Shown: positions 1 to 15,102 of the stretch, in pieces
How the letters are laid out: every line of letters starts with the position of its first letter
Numbering within the stretch: position 1 is the stretch's first letter
NCBI GenBank assembly: GCA_021464245.1
Contig: JADCRB010000089.1
Location: 1,054,001-1,118,000 of the forward strand
Source: Carallia brachiata
Taxonomy: Eukaryota > Streptophyta > Magnoliopsida > Malpighiales > Rhizophoraceae
DNA length: 64,000 nucleotides
Direction of reading: 5' to 3'
The notes under the pieces: model-generated
Told to the model about the DNA's origin: nothing
The model's database searches: none
The model's input: the letters and a program-made list of their open reading frames with translations, nothing else
Made by a program: the position numbers and the translations under genes

Positions 1-14
1 TGTAAGTACTGAAC

Positions 15-3000
15 CTGGATGTCCCGCGATTTGTATTCTTGATGCAGGTCTTTCAAAGCTTGAACAGCACTGGAATCTATATATGGAACAGCTACAATGA
101 AGAAAGATTTAGAACATTAATAACTTAATGGCAACTTAAAAATTAAAGTAGGATGAACTAAGCAACAGTCCAGTTACTAAAATAATAAAAAACAAGCAAC
201 ATTCTCGGCGTGAGATTGAAGGCAAACACCTATAACAATTTGCAAATTGAGTATAGATTAAAAAAAAAAGCCAAGAGCAAAGAGAAATAATAAAGACTAC
301 AACAAATAGAATGCAAATGTAGTTTCAAACAGATGTGCTGAATGCAGGGATTACAAAGCCAACGAGCTCCTTGAAATAGCTGTACAAATTGCCAAGGAGG
401 GTAGAGGATAAAGCTGCGCAAAGGTTTGCTAGACATTTAATACCCAAAAAACACTTGAGTGTGGCATTAAGCTGGCAAGATACTAATTAAAAACTAAATA
501 GATGAAAAATTTTGACCTCTAGGGTCTTCATGACATGGGAAAACATAAAGAAATAGGAAAAGGGGCTTAAAGTTACCAAAGTTGTCGTGCTCTCAAGCAG
601 AAAGAAGATTGATAAACATAAGCACTTGTTTTGCAGGCTTCTTAGAAAATGACATAGTTGCCTCTAAACATGCCCAGTTTGATAATCAATTCAAATAAGA
701 AAATGAGAAAATACAACGACAAAATTATTCGTACAGCATCACCTAGAGAATGCAAAATGTGCAGAATGTATTATTGATATTGCTTGGCCCTAACAACTTG
801 ATGCTTATAGATGAAATAATACTTGCTTTTGTTGACCTCGTAATCATTATCTCTAGAATAAAACTTACGTGCCATCTCCAAAATCACAAAATGAATTCTT
901 TCCACTTCGGGTCCACGTCTGGTAGATTTATCAACGTCAATCTCATATTCACGTAGCCTGATGAAAACAAAGACAAACTCAACTACTTAGTATGTTTAGA
1001 ATCTAGTACTCTTACTGAATTACTTAAAAAAAAGAAAATATAAATAAGCATGATGAGAATCAAGTCCTCACGTGCTTTACCTGTCTTTAATGTAACTTAT
1101 ATTAGCAAAATAGATAGGTGCATCGATGCGAACAATCACAATTCCGTTGTAAGTATATGCTTCTGGATACTGTTGAATATTTCTATAAACAGTGGTGCCA
1201 GGAAGACGTCCCAAGACAGCTGCAGGATACATGATACTATTATATAATCACAATAAGGACATATACAAACGTGTGCGTGTGTCCAACCATCAAGGACATA
1301 TTCACTAAACAATAACAAAATTTGCATGAATTTTGAGCTTGCATATTCCCAAATCCCAAAACCCTCAAAATTTAATCATTTTCTCAATGCAGAAATTGTA
1401 CTTGCAAAGTCTTATCTCTTAGACGGGGACAGAAAGGGGTAGGAAAAAAAGAAATGGTTAGAGATCTAAAATTTCGTAAATAATAAAAGGCAATAATTAC
1501 AGACACGATGGGCAGACAAGGAAGGATTATTGTGTCGGATCTCAATATTTGATGCACATGTGAGTCAATTAGTGGCACGCATAAACACTGTGGTGCAACA
1601 AGTTCCACTCACCAATATGTGGATTGGCAGACTCATGGATGACAAAAGAAAGGGCCACACCAATCTGCAGTTTGAAAATCAATTCAAAGTTAGCAAGTTC
1701 TTCCATAATTTTTAGCAGTATATTAGACCTGACAGAGCTTGTATTAAAATCAGATCCTATCAAGTTTTATGCTTACAAAAGTTGATATGTTCAGTGTCTT
1801 AGAAAATAGCAATTGCTAACACTTTAGAAAGCCGACATGAAGATTTCAGGGCTTTGAACTTGCAATACATAAAATCTCATAATTTAAAGTCCAACACCAT
1901 CTTATGTCATTTCTTTGAATACTTACTCCAACAAGGACCCCAACTTCAATGCCTAAGAACAATGTTGTAGTGCTAGTAACAGTCCAAAGAAGAAACTCTC
2001 TTTTATCTACACGCCATAAGAAGATAGCCTCATTATAATCAACCTGAAATAATAAAACATCAAGAAACAAGGAAATAGACATAAAGTTAATGGAGTGACA
2101 TAGAACTAGTTGCTTTAAGCATTTAACAGATGCAAACAACACAACTTTTTTTCAGAGAATTACAAAGATATAAATAGTTACACAACTTTTTTTCAGAGAA
2201 TTACAAAGATATAAATAGTTACAGACCAAGCAATGATATCAGATCTTCTTTCTGTTAACTTTTGCGGAAAATAAGCAAGACAAACTGTCATAAAATAACC
2301 TTTTAGAGCACTGAAGTGACAGCCAAGAAAAAGCCATAATATTTGATAAAGAAATCTAGCTAATGTAGAAAATGAAAGATCCATAGTTGTCAATGATTGA
2401 TATGCTCCAACAGCCAGCAGGCATGCCAAAAAGGGCTAAAGGATCCAAAGAAATTCTCCCCAGCAAGTTACCAGAGACGTTTGTATGATACCTATATGCA
2501 TGTCTTATGAATAATAATTGCAGTTGCGGAGTTTAAAAACAGTCAAACAATTTTTCCGTATTCAAAAGTAAATGGTAACAGTTTTTGGCGATGTGTTAAA
2601 TCAAAGTATGGCCCAACAAACATAAAAAGGACAAGCTGTAGATTTAATCTGCGAGGGAATTCCAAGCTTCCAAAATTTCACACACTCACCAGGCTCATAA
2701 CAGCAGATATCACGATTGCAGCCAGAGCACACTGCAAATGATAGCATAGAAATCATGAAATCTGAAGTTGGCTTGAGAGGGGGAAGGGTTCAATATCAAA
2801 AGAATCCACTAAGAGAGAGAAAATGAATATGTCATGCTCATAGTTTTCTTATCAAAGCAATTCATTTCAGAAATCCTATTCAAACAATGAGGATAATATG
2901 ACTTGACATCCCTATATCTGATCACATTTCCAGTGCAAAACTGATTCATCAGCAGGGATATGAAAACACACCTGGGGTATGTATTCAAACAAGGGAGTCA

Positions 3001-6000
3001 AGAACAAAAGAGCGCAGCCAATAATTATTCCAGTTATAATTCCAGATAAGCCCGTTTTTGCCCCACTTTCATTATTTACAGCTGATCTAGAGAAGGAGCC
3101 TGCATGAATTGGTTTGTGAAAGGAGATATCAGTTAATTTTGCATCAAAAAACAAATTTGAAATAATGACAAACGAAAAGGGAACATTTAGGAACTCCCTT
3201 CCATCCCACCTGTTGTAGGGTATGCTGAAAAGAAAGAGCCAAAAATATTGGCTAAACCAAGACCGACCAGCTGTTAAAAAGAAAACTGAAATGTCAGTTA
3301 AGGTAACAATTGCTTTCAACTCAAAAAAATCAAAAAAAAAAAAATTGAAAAAAAAAATTGCTTTGCTTGTGCTAGAACTATGACAGCATGTAACAAAGGG
3401 ATGCAAATGGTTTAAGCACTGCTTGTTATTTTGTGTTACGAATAATTTCCTAGTGCCCAGACAAATGAACAGTTTTTCAGGAAGCACATAATTTACTACT
3501 ACTTATTAGTTGCATGTTAATGATTCCATGGACAAAAAAGAAAGCTAACAATATAATGATAAGCTGCTTCTGATTCATATGCTAGAGGAACAGGCTCTCA
3601 TCAGATGGCCAGAAGACATTATTTGTGATTCTTGGTTCTGATACTTTAAAACCAGAAGGCTAGGATAAACTAGCTGATGAAAAGCCCAGCTTAGTTTCTT
3701 TCTCTGACTAGTATCTATGAGCTCCATGTAAAGGATTTCAAGTAAATATTTGGATGTTGGCTTGTTAGCTGGTTCAGTTGCTCCTCATAGTCCCAAAAGA
3801 CTTTCGATTGGATCCCATCTAGGATTTTGGCTCGAGGAGGTTACGAGAAGCATACCTCTTGACTTGAATCCAATTCATATGCATTCTTTGCGGCCAAGGC
3901 TTTGGCTATCCCAACAGATTCCTACAGTTCAAAGCTTCATGTCATCGGCACAGCTCAAAACCACAATCCAAATTCTCAAAACTAGAAATATACTCATAAC
4001 TAATTTTACCAAAATGGCTACGCCAGTAATGAGAATGGATGTTGGGATTAAAGACTTCACATGCCCAAAATTTTTTGGAATAGAAAAGCTGGGGAGGCCC
4101 TGAGGTATGTCTCCCACCTACAACACCAAATATCTCTATCAGCCTTTTTCAGGTGACTTCCACATATTTCAACAGTAAGCCTACACAATTAATCTTTGGC
4201 CTTTAAAAGAGCAAACTTTTCCAGCTTATGGATGGGAATTACAGTACTGAATTTCGTTTGAGCAGTTAATACCATTCTTACCAAGGAAATAGAGGATGGG
4301 TGAAATAGTTTTACAAAAGCTGTACCCAAAACAACTGCTGTGAAGGGACCCGCAGCTCGAAGGCACCTGAAGTGCTTCCTCGTTTTACCCTTAACATGGA
4401 ACACGAGACAACAAAGACTTGAGCAAATATCACCGAAAAGACACTATCTACCAGCCAAAAACAAGAAATAGATTTCATACCAGATGTTTCATGACCAGAA
4501 GTATGGCAAGAAGGCTAGATCCCATCACAAATGGAGGCCATGAGAACTACAAAAGGAAGACATCACCTGTGGTTAAAAAAATAATTAATGAGTAGTAGCA
4601 CCAGACATCACAGTTCAAAAGTTTAAGCAAGCGATGATCGCACGTTGGGAAAGTAACAAACAAGCATTGATTAAGCCGATGTAAAGAACAAAGGAAGTTT
4701 AGGGTGGAAAAATCAATTCAATGATAAGTGGTCCCAAGTATATAAGCTGATAGAACAACCAACAAGAAAAGTTTTTTTTCCATAGTTGTGAAGTGTAGGT
4801 GAAGATGTTGAAGTGCAAGAACATAATAATACAGACATGAAAGCAAGGAAAAATCACCATAATCCACATCACAATTTAATTCTGAGACCAAAATTTTTTT
4901 GTTTAAACTATCAAACCTTGCTGTGATTTTTACTGCAGGTGCTCATAATTTATTCTTGTAATGAACATCCACATTATTATACCATAGGTTAGATTATGCA
5001 ACCTCAGATAAATGTCAAACTTCTGAAAGCCTTGATTATAAGTTTACTAAATACCTCCAAGAAGCTATGACCATGTAACCATTTTAGAAATTTGTCAAGC
5101 TATGTAAAATGCACAGACATAAAGCATCCACCGCAAGGGTAATAGTACCTTATCTGCCCCAGCTATTATGCTCTTAACTAATGGCACAATCTTGCTACTT
5201 GCAACAACCGGATATCCCAGAAAATACTTTATTTGAGATAGTGCAATCACAATGGCGGAAGCACTCGTGAAACCAGATATCACAGAGTGACTGATGAAGC
5301 GGATAAGCCATCCAAGCCTTAAAAAAATCATGATAAAAAATTATTTACATTCATTTCATAACTATAATAACAAGGCTACACGCAAATGAAATTAGAGGAT
5401 GACTTTAGAGAAGAAGAAATGCACATACATGATGAACACTTGACATTATGACGTGCCCCAAGTTTGGAAGTACCATTTTAAGAACGATAATAAATCTTTT
5501 TTCCTAGGTGAGGTTTAAAAAGTTCATAAATGTAGACACAAAGGAGCCTAGCAAGCTTTACATGCAGAAATAAAAGATGGAATGGTAGTATGAAGAATAG
5601 AGTCAAGCTGTTACCTCAGGAGCCCCATAATGCATTCAAGTATTCCAACCATAAGTGCCAATAATATTGCAAGCTCTGTGTATAATTCATCAGATGAATC
5701 TACGATTGTCCCTAAAACATTAGAGACAAGCAGAGAAACCAATGCCACCGGACCAATTGCAAGTTGCCGAGATGAACCAAATATTGCATACACAAATACC
5801 GGCACAAAACCAGAGTCTGCCTTGCAAAGAAAATATAACGATTCTAGCGTCAGAAAGCAATACCCAAAACATATGGACGCTGTAAAAAGGGTAGAAACTG
5901 AGCCCTTCAAGTTAACAACGAAAAAGAAAAGGCACATTATTCAATATTCGTATTAATCAGAAGGCAACAATGCGTGTCAATTAGGGTAAATCCATTGGCA

Positions 6001-7764
6001 GGGTGCCAACAGTACAATCTACATTAAAAGCATATCCAAGATAGTAATAGTCAGATTTGGCAACAGTAATATGGATATTATATCAAATTTTCGGACTCCA
6101 AGACTATAAATAGATTATTGTCCAGGATAAGCATTGGAAAAATATGCATTAACAAACTTTTCGACACAAAAATGATCCAGAAAGAAAATGTAGGTTTGCA
6201 ACAGTGTTACGATAAACTTACATAGCCCATAAATTGGTTGAAGCCCAGCTAATTTTGCATAAGACATCCCCTGTTCATTTACAAGAGTCAAGTCATAAGG
6301 CCTAAGAGAATGATCCAATCGGCTCATCTAAATAAATGGAGTTTATACCAACACTAGTCTGTCCATTGCTTGTTAGAAAACAACACAACAGTAAAGCAAA
6401 CAAAAAACAGCTAATTAGAGAACTAAAGAAAGCCATGCAACAGTGCACTAGAGCAGATCAGAGTAAAGCAGAGTCAACATCAGGGACTGTGTTTGGTAGC
6501 AAAGAAACTGGCAAAAAAAACGTAGCCGGAGATGGGTTATTTTTCCATTAATGAACTGGGTGCCTGCTGCGAATCACGATGATATTAATATCTGGTCCCT
6601 GCACTCTGATTGGACTAAGGGAATACCCAACCATTTAGAGGCAAATGTAAATTACCGCGGTTTAAACCGTGCGGAAAAAATTTCAAAAAAAAAAAAAGCA
6701 TTTAGACCAAATTTAATCGTCTCAAAACCCCACAATCAATCGGAAAGAATTGGAACCGTTTAGAGGCAAATGTAAATTACCGCCATTTAAACTATGCAGA
6801 AATTTTTTTTTTTTAAAAAAAGGGCATTTAGACCAAATTTAATCGTCTCAAAACTCCACAACCGATCGGAAAGAATTCCAATTCGCCGGATTTGAAGAAG
6901 GCCATCTATCCAATCAATTGCCGCTAAGTTCTTGAATAAATAACCACGACAAATCAAGCTAAGCATAACGCACACAGCACATGCTTTTTTAACTATTCAA
7001 TTCCGGTTGATTTCCGATAAAAGGAATAGAGGAACGCAAGTTTCAACCCAATTGAGCGGCGTATCACCAAAAGATTGGCCGACTCTGATAAGTTTTCCCG
7101 GAAAACAAACAGAAAAAACAGCCATATGTGAAAATAAGTGAAAAATCCAGAAGCGACACATAAATGAGTGTTTCATATTTTCGATCAGTCAAGTTGACTT
7201 TCCATCTTCCAAATCGAAGAAAAATCAGAAGATAGCAGTCACAGTTTTCTTTTTACTTTTTTTTTCTTTTTGTCCTTTACTTGTCTTTTCCTCTTTTGTT
7301 TTTATAATCTTCTTGAGTTTTTTTTTTCTCTTGAACCAAACAGATGAACTTAAAAAAAAAAAAAAAAAACGAACAAAGATTGTATTCCAAGAACATGAAG
7401 AAAGATAAGAAAGAAACAGAGGTGGAATCACCTGCGGCACCAGCATAATGCCAACGGTGACCCCGGCCACGAGATCAGCCTGGAAATGCTCGCGCCATTT
7501 ATAAGTCCTAATCCAACGGTAACAAGGGAAGAAAATCTCGATCCATTGAACGGGAGTGAGCCGTTTTATTTTCGAGGACCATCGAGAAAACACAAGGCTG
7601 GGCCAAGAAGGACCTGGAGTCGATGACGGCGAGGCGTTCGGGTGTTGCAGCTGTATGATCTTGACGGGCCGGGTCGCGGAGTACGGCATGGGTCCGACGG
7701 TGGAGGAGGAGGGAGCGAGGGAGGAGAGGTCCCGCGAGCTGGTGGAGGCGTAGGTTATCTCCAT
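15..7764 (-). CDS. SULTR4: SULTR4-type sulfate transporter (SLC26/SulP family), 3' end outside window
   Basis: Sixteen exons join in frame with GT-AG borders: 7432-7764, 6222-6270, 5615-5816, 5149-5317, 4481-4546, 4282-4389, 4010-4117, 3856-3921, 3210-3270, 2972-3099, 2690-2731, 1927-2043, 1613-1664, 1081-1219, 869-957 and 15-91. They give about 602 residues, against roughly 680 for SULTR4 proteins, so the last part of the STAS domain is missing to the left. Family signatures seen include [37 protein letters not shown] and the STAS stretch [11 protein letters not shown]. The start ATG opens a Ser/Thr/Pro-rich N-terminus that can look like a transit peptide. In Arabidopsis the SULTR4 proteins export sulfate from the vacuole; that role is inferred here. 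No frameshift was found in any exon. The introns hold short tandem duplications. Confidence 0.95.
2141..2222. repeat. 41-bp tandem duplication in a SULTR4 intron
   Basis: Two adjacent, almost identical 41-bp units (containing TTTTTTTCAGAGAATTACAA) lie in the intron between exons 11 and 12 of the sulfate transporter. Each unit holds a pyrimidine-CAG motif that resembles a 3' splice site, but the coding exon uses another acceptor at 2043/2044. Confidence 0.8.
6632..6880. repeat. 125-bp tandem duplication in SULTR4 intron 1
   Basis: Two diverged units begin with TTTAGAGGCAAATGTAAATT at about 6635 and 6760, a period of about 125 bp, and both run on through an A-rich tract to GATCGGAAAGAATT-like ends. 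The unit is not recognised as a named element. Confidence 0.8.
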
Positions 7765-7987
7765 GCGCACCCGTGGCGCATGCGAGAATATGTGCTCATC
7801 AAATTTAACGGTCCCGCCCCGTCCAAGACTTGTGGCGCACGAAGACAGGCAAAAGAGGGGAGAGACAGAGAGAGAGGGGAGGAGGAGAGATGTCGGACAC
7901 GTATTCTGTTTCCTGGGTGTGTCGAGAACGGGATGCTTCCTAATAATAGTGAACAAAAGCCAAGCACCTTAATTCAATTGTAGAGGG

Positions 7988-7995
7988 TATATATA
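7988..7995 (-). promoter_or_regulatory. Candidate TATA box of the SULTR4 gene
   Basis: TATATATA sits in a GC-flanked palindrome about 225 bp upstream of the SULTR4 start codon. A TATA box here would give a 5' UTR of roughly 190-200 nt. Position and sequence fit, but no transcript data support it. Confidence 0.45.
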
Positions 7996-8256
7996 CCCGT
8001 ATACCGGATGCATTTGTTATATAACATAAAAAAAAAAAAAGTATAAGATAGGTATAAAATATAACACAATAGGATAAGGTTTGCTTATTTTATATTAGGT
8101 GTTTGTTACTTACGGTTATTTTTTATTTTCGTTTTTATAATTATCAATCAATATTCAACACATCAGTCATTTTTAATAGTAAATTTATAATATATTGATA
8201 TTTATTTTTTGATGGTTAATTAATAGATGTTACATATGAACAATTATAAAAAAAAA

Positions 8257-9349
8257 AGAATAAATGTCAATTTGACTCACCACGTTTTATCTTATTTTAA
8301 ATTTTATTCATAACGTTTTTTTTGTTAAATTTGGTTCATAACGTTACGTCCGTTAATCTAATTTAGTCCTCCATCTATAACGCCATTAACCCTGCTAACA
8401 TGGCATAACGGAATTTGACACGTCATCAATTTTTCACGTCAGCATGCTACGTCAACATTTGTTGCTGACGTGGTATAGGTATAAAGGCTAATTTGACCCA
8501 CAATATTTCAGTTTATTTTAAATTTTACCTATAAAATTTTTTTTGGGTTAAAATTGGTCAATAACGTTATATCTTTTAGTCTAATTTGATTTTTTTGTAC
8601 ATAACGTTGTTAACTTCACTGATGTAACGTAACAGAATTTGACACATCATTAATTTTTTTCTAAAGAGATGGCTCTGTACTGGCAATGCTAATAGTAATT
8701 GGAGGCGGCAGCGGCGATAGTTTGACGAGAAAATAATGATAACAACAGAAAATAAAAAATTCAAAAATAAAGAGAACAATGACTTTTGTTGAATTTTATT
8801 ATTTTTTTTTCTAAAAAAATAAAGGTATTCAAGTGAATATATATTTATGAATTTTAGTTTTTTATTTTGTTTGAATTTGCAGAGCGTGATTTTCAGTATA
8901 AATGTTTGGTTTGGATTTTAAAATTTTACTACAAATATGATAAGTTGACATATACGAAAATTATTGATCTGTCGTACTCCGCCGCATCATATTTGCTGAG
9001 TTAACGACGTTATGTACGAAAAGATCAAATTAGACTAAAAGATATAACGTTATGGATCAATTTTAACCAAAAAAAACGTTATGCGTGAAATTTAAAATAA
9101 GCTGAAATCTTGTGGGTCAAATTAGTTTTTATACTTATGTCACGTCAGTAACAGATGTTGACGTGGCATACTGACGTGAAAAAATTGATGAAGTGTCAAA
9201 TTCCGTCAGCAGAGTTAACGGCGTTATGGACGGAATGACCAAATTAGACTAACGGATGTAACGTTATGAATCAAATTTAATAAAAAAAAAAGTTATGAGT
9301 GAAATTTAAAATAAAGTAAAACGTGGTGGATCAAATTGACCTTTATTCT
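8257..9349. mobile_element. Fold-back (long inverted repeat) element of about 1.1 kb
   Basis: The left end AGAATAAATGTCAATTTGA and the reverse complement of the right end (AGAATAAAGGTCAATTTGA) match, and the similarity continues inwards for about 400 bp on both sides around a 300-bp centre. Each arm holds two related sub-units (8257-8490 and 8490-8662 on the left; 8965-9120 and 9120-9349 on the right), both built around TTTAAATTT...ATAACGTTA...AATTTGACAC. There is no ORF. It looks like a MITE or fold-back DNA transposon; the superfamily is not clear. The flanks are A-rich, so a target duplication cannot be read. Confidence 0.8.
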
Positions 9350-12300
9350 AAAGAAAAAAGATAAACGTAAATATCACTAGTAAAATTCCTTCTATTATTA
9401 TACTCTATACTATATAACAAACGCACTTTTATATGAACATACTTGCCATCCAAAAAATATTAGAAATAAAAAAAGAAAAATCTTGAAAAAAAATTAAAAC
9501 CAAGATTTAAAATAATATTAAATATATTTATAATAATATTAAATATATTTAAAATTTAGTTTAAAAAACGTCAAAAAAGAGTTTAAATAAAATATGATCA
9601 AATTATTTGGGTCATGTAATAGTACCTATATATATGTATGAGCGCGGATCGTAAGTCATACAGTATAGTTGTATAGCATAGTTATATATTTTAGTCGTAC
9701 ATAATATAAAAATGTAGCTAATTATTAATTTAGTATAATTAAATTAAAAAAATGTAAAATAATAATTTTAAAATTAAAATTATATGAATATTATTTTAAA
9801 ATTTAAATTATAGATCATCACGATATACACTGGAAAAAAAATTTTTCTTAAAATATCAATGCGGTTAAACTAATTTAATGATTGGTTGTATGCTGATGCC
9901 TAATACGACCAAATGGTATAGCCAGTTTGTGCGGGGCACAAACTTTTTCGTATATGTATTTTAATATTATATATATATATATATATACATGCAAATACGG
10001 AGGGTGAAAAAAATTATGTTTAGCTTGACACGCTTTTGAATGATTATTTGTGGATTTTTAGCAGGATATAATCAAAATAATAAAAAAAATTCGGAAATTA
10101 TTGAAGACAACCTGGCGGGACAGTTTCGACGTCTACTTCCAAATTAATCCACAAAACATGCTGTCACTCTTTAGAAAAGTATAAAATAGAAGGTGTAAAA
10201 TTGTTGAAAAATGAATATAGGGTTTTTGGCTTGTGGCTTGCATGTGAGCTTGGGGATCTGTATCTTCTATCATAAATTTTAAATTCATACCGAATATTAT
10301 GATATTTTAATGAAAAAGAAAGTTATAAAAAATAAAATTATAAGAAAAAAAAATTTAAAAAAATGATGAAAAAATAAAATTTTGTATTTGGATTATATGA
10401 ACAAAATAATGAGAAAAAAATATAAATAAAATTATAAAATAATCTTATAAAATATTGAATATAAATAATTATATAAGTGAAGATATTTTTATCATTATAA
10501 TTGGACGATTTCTTTGTTCTTTTTTTTAGTTGATTGCCGGTTGCTTCTGACAAATTTTCTAAACCTTTTCTCATTGGTTGCCAAATAAAAATTTTTTCGA
10601 CTTTTTCTTTATAATTCTTTTCCCACGCTGTTACCAAATACACGGTGAAGGTCAAATTATTCACTCACTGGTCAGATTGAGGCGTCAATTCTTGTTTTAA
10701 AAATAATTAATATTTTCATATTAAATTAAAATAAATAAAATGTTATTAAAATAACATTTAACTATAATTTATAAGTATTCTTATCAAATAAAATAACTAT
10801 ATGCAATTTTTTTAAAAAAAAGCAAGAAAAAAAATTTAGCCTCAACCAGTCAGTCCATTGGTTTGACTGATTCAATCAAACCATTTGGGTCAATTAGATA
10901 GAGTAATTTTCCGATCATTTCTTTGTCCTGTTAAATAAAAGAATAAGCCAGATTTGAACTTCATATCATTGATTTGTTAGTAGGATCATAGCACCGATCA
11001 GATTTTTAAAAATATGTCCTCCATCATTTGGATGCAATGAATAGAGAGACAGAGAATACCTAGTATATTGGAATAAAAACCTTTCCAATAGGGTAAACGG
11101 CTCGGCTTTTTTCCTCATATACAGTATTATATATTATTGAATAAAACTATTTATACTATATTTAACTTGTTCATAATTAATCGAAGGAAAAATTAGGTGA
11201 CAACGTAATAAAAGTTATTTAATGAGAGTGTTGATGAACAAAGGAACTATTGAATTGAATTTGTGTGCCTCTCCCTACATTCTTTATAGTCAACTCACCA
11301 ATTAATTCCCATCTCTCCCCTGCTTTTCCATTTTTAGGATAAAAATAAAAAATCTCTCATCTTCCATGAAAATGATGCCTGCGCACAGGCAATGCGTGTT
11401 CAAAGGTATGATAGAGTTGGAATGTGTGGTAGGCATTTCTCGAGAGGGGAAAAAATTATCTCAATGTTTTTTTTCCATTGAACAATTTCAGGAACAGTAA
11501 CTAATAATTATAATTAAAATATTTCAGCATACAAAATTTTTATATTTGTAGAGTATAAAAAAGTCAATAAACGTGTAGTCTTTCTTAATTTTGAAAATGA
11601 AATTATTTTTAATATTCAAACCGTAGTTCAATAACTTTACTTTTTACAAATTTTAGATATGCTGTATCCTATTGAGATTCTTTATACCAAGTTAGTGTTA
11701 GGAGAACAAAATTTGTGGATCCACATTGTATCCGCCGCTGATTAAAAAAAAATGTTAATAAAATTATTACTGAATTTAACATTGTCTGCGTCCACGTCAA
11801 TTATTTGTGATATATTCCTTGTAAAAATAACTTAGGTCTCCGTTAACATATTAGAGAATAATTTTGAAAAAAAAAAAAATATGGGAAGAATCATGGTCTC
11901 CCTTTAGAAAGTATTACAGCACCCACCTCGTTTTGGTCCAAAGCCAAGGGAATTGCGCATAGGAAAAGAGCCCATTCAAACATACAAAGAAAAAATAAAA
12001 CACAAAGCAAATATATATAAAAAAAAGTATTAAATAGCAATATCTATATAGTAATAAATTAATATAAATTATTAGATAATTAAATTTAAAAAATTAACAA
12101 ATTATTAAAATTTGTTAAATAAAAAACATAATTAAATTGTTTTTACATAAAATTAAAGTGTGGAGCGAAACTAACGAGTAGTCCAAAATTGGCCGCCGGC
12201 AGCCGAAGGGGCGGCTTTTTGATTGATTATTACTTTAATACTTTTGTTTGCTAGTGGAGATTAGAAAAAAAAATATAAAATAAATAACACGATTGGATTT

Positions 12301-15043
12301 TCAGCCCAGAAAGAAACAACGAACAAACGTTGCAGTGAACAATGAATATAGACGCGATGCAGGGGAGCTTCAGGCCCCGACGTTGCTTTCGTGCTCGAAA
12401 TAAATGCTGCCTGACTACGTGTTTAGGCGGCTTTCTGATTTTTTTAATGTACCGTTGTTGACCAGAAAAACTGTAATCCATTTTTTATGCATTGAAAATA
12501 AGATTTCATAATTTGATATTGTCCTTCTTATACCTTTTGGAAATATTTTTCCCTTTCACTTTTCATTTCTCTAATTTTATTCTTTTTTTTTTTAATCTCT
12601 TTACCTCCCCCCTCCACCCAATCATCATCACTCTTTAGATTGGAACTATGCGATGGATCAATAGGAAATTTTGCTACAAATTTTTGTTTACCCTTATTAA
12701 AAAATAGCTTTTACACCCACTAAATTTATAAATCAAAGATAAAGGGAATTTTTTTACTTTTTTTTGAACTAAAAAAGGGATTTTTTTTTTTTACTAGATT
12801 CAATATTTTGAGCCTTTTTCATCAACATGCATTTGTTATTTGCAATATTTTTTACTTTTAAACTTAGTCATTTACTTTTCATTAAACATTCAAAACAAAA
12901 ATATGCATGTATTTATAATACTGTCATTTGTTTTGAACTTACAAAAATAATATTATCGTTGTTTTCCTTAATATATCTTGGTTTAAATTTTCAGTCATGT
13001 ACTTATTTTTCAATTGCAAATGCTTAACACATATTTTGGTCAAAAAATTTGTAATAAAAACTATATATCAAATAAAATTTTATGTATTTTCCTATACTTA
13101 TAGCTTACTTTGCCCTTTTTTTTTTTCCGTAGATACTACCTAATTTCTCATAGAATTTTATTACATTAGCGCATTCAACTTGACACATTCTAAACACAGA
13201 TTTATATTATATTATTATGATTATGAGATGTGCGTTTGCGATTTCATTGTTAATTATAATCATATACATAAAAAAAAGCCTAAAAATGTAGAACCATTAA
13301 TTATGATAAATCAACTGAAATCACTAGGTGTGCGCACTTTTTTTCTGTTTTTCTTACATATTATTGCTCCTACAGATTACAATTCTTGGATATGAGCATA
13401 ATAAAGTAATAATTAAAAAAAAAAAAGAGGGAGAATCATATACAATGCATAGTTCACGATCTAGTTAAATTCTTATTGCCAAAAAGAAAAAGAAAGAATT
13501 TTTCCTATGAAAATTTTGCCATTGGCTTTGTCTTCATAAAGGTCATTTTGGTGGAGTTGCTACAGGCCAATGAGAAGCAGACGCCTTCCCTTCGTGTGAC
13601 AACACGCAACACATCGGGCACATTAATTTAAGACAGGTCCATAGAATTTAAAAAATTTCAATAAATGATAGGCCCATAGAAGTTGGTGGGAGTGGGACTT
13701 TGGATTTATGAAAAGAATTATCTGGGTATTTGTCCAGATGATGGGGAGAGCACCCCAAAATATCAAAGAGAGTTCTAATTCTCACTTGTAGGGTTCTCTT
13801 AATCATTAAGTTAGACTGACAAAAAAAACCAAAAAAAAACAATCGTTTGTTGTATTAAATGTCCGCAATCAATCAATACGAAGCTTCCGAGAACCAATAG
13901 GCCCGGAGGGAAGTGGCAGTACAGTCCAACTAATTATCTTACAAACATAAAGAACACAATTTGTTTTTTATTTATTGAGAACGAAAAAGATCAACTGTCA
14001 GATAAATACAATAATAAAGAATATTTTTATAATAATATTAATTTTTTCTACAATAAAAATTACGCGATAATTTTTGTTGCATATTTTATTAATTTTGTTG
14101 CAGAAATCAGTAAGACCGTTGCATTATTAACACTTTTTCTGACCAATTATCTCTATTCGTATACCCGTGTCCGATTAAGAAAACACTTGCACCACGTTCA
14201 AGAAGATCATATAATGCCTAAAAACCATCGCTCAAGCAATTTGGTCGGATCAAGTTTGTTCTCCGAGTCGGGAGTATCCTCTCAAGCACAGCATGATAAT
14301 TTCTCAATAATAAGACATCAAGACATCATGAATCATAAGTGAATCCTCCAGGACTGAAAATTTCATTGAGATCTACAAGTTGAAACAAAGAAACAATCAT
14401 GGAATTCAATTAAGGCGTCGTCACAGTTAAATGTCACTAATATTAAAACTCTGATTAACTTTACCTCAAAACTTCAGTCATTACATTTTCCTTGGTTTGC
14501 ATAAGATTCAGACCCTTCACTCCTTCGTTAAGTTGCTCTGATTCTGACGGAAAAAGTCCATTTTGGGTCAAGTTTGACAAACATGATAACGTTAAGAGTG
14601 GATTTTGACATTTAAAAAAAAAGTTGTGGGTACAAATACAAAAACCTGAAACATTCGAGGTGGAATACTGAAATTAGTCTTTTTGCCCAAAAAAAAAAAA
14701 AAGCATTATCTGTTTTACTGTGAGGGATGAAGAAACAAATGCGTTGTCAAAATATAGCATTTTGGTCATCTAATATATGGATTATATTCCAGAAGGGTGT
14801 AATTTTGATCTTGATTGTCAATTCAATCATTTTCGTGAATCTAATTCGGTTAAAAAAGCCTTTTCATGTATTAATCAATTTTTATCGTTTGTTTGTGCGG
14901 TGCAAGATGCTGGATAATGATGCACTGCATTAGGTTCAACGTATTGCGCGGGGCCTGAAGTGGGTTGGACAATGTTTGCGAGGTCATGTTAAAGTGTTAC
15001 CTGTCTACGCTACTCTTATTTCACTAATATATGATTTAGTTCC

Positions 15044-15102
<59 letters not shown>

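Noticed and set aside
7765..7956. Extension of SULTR4 exon 1 upstream of MEITYAS
   Set aside because: The open frame continues only by chance into the GC-rich leader. The sequence there is not conserved in the family, and a TATA box just beyond fits a 5' UTR.
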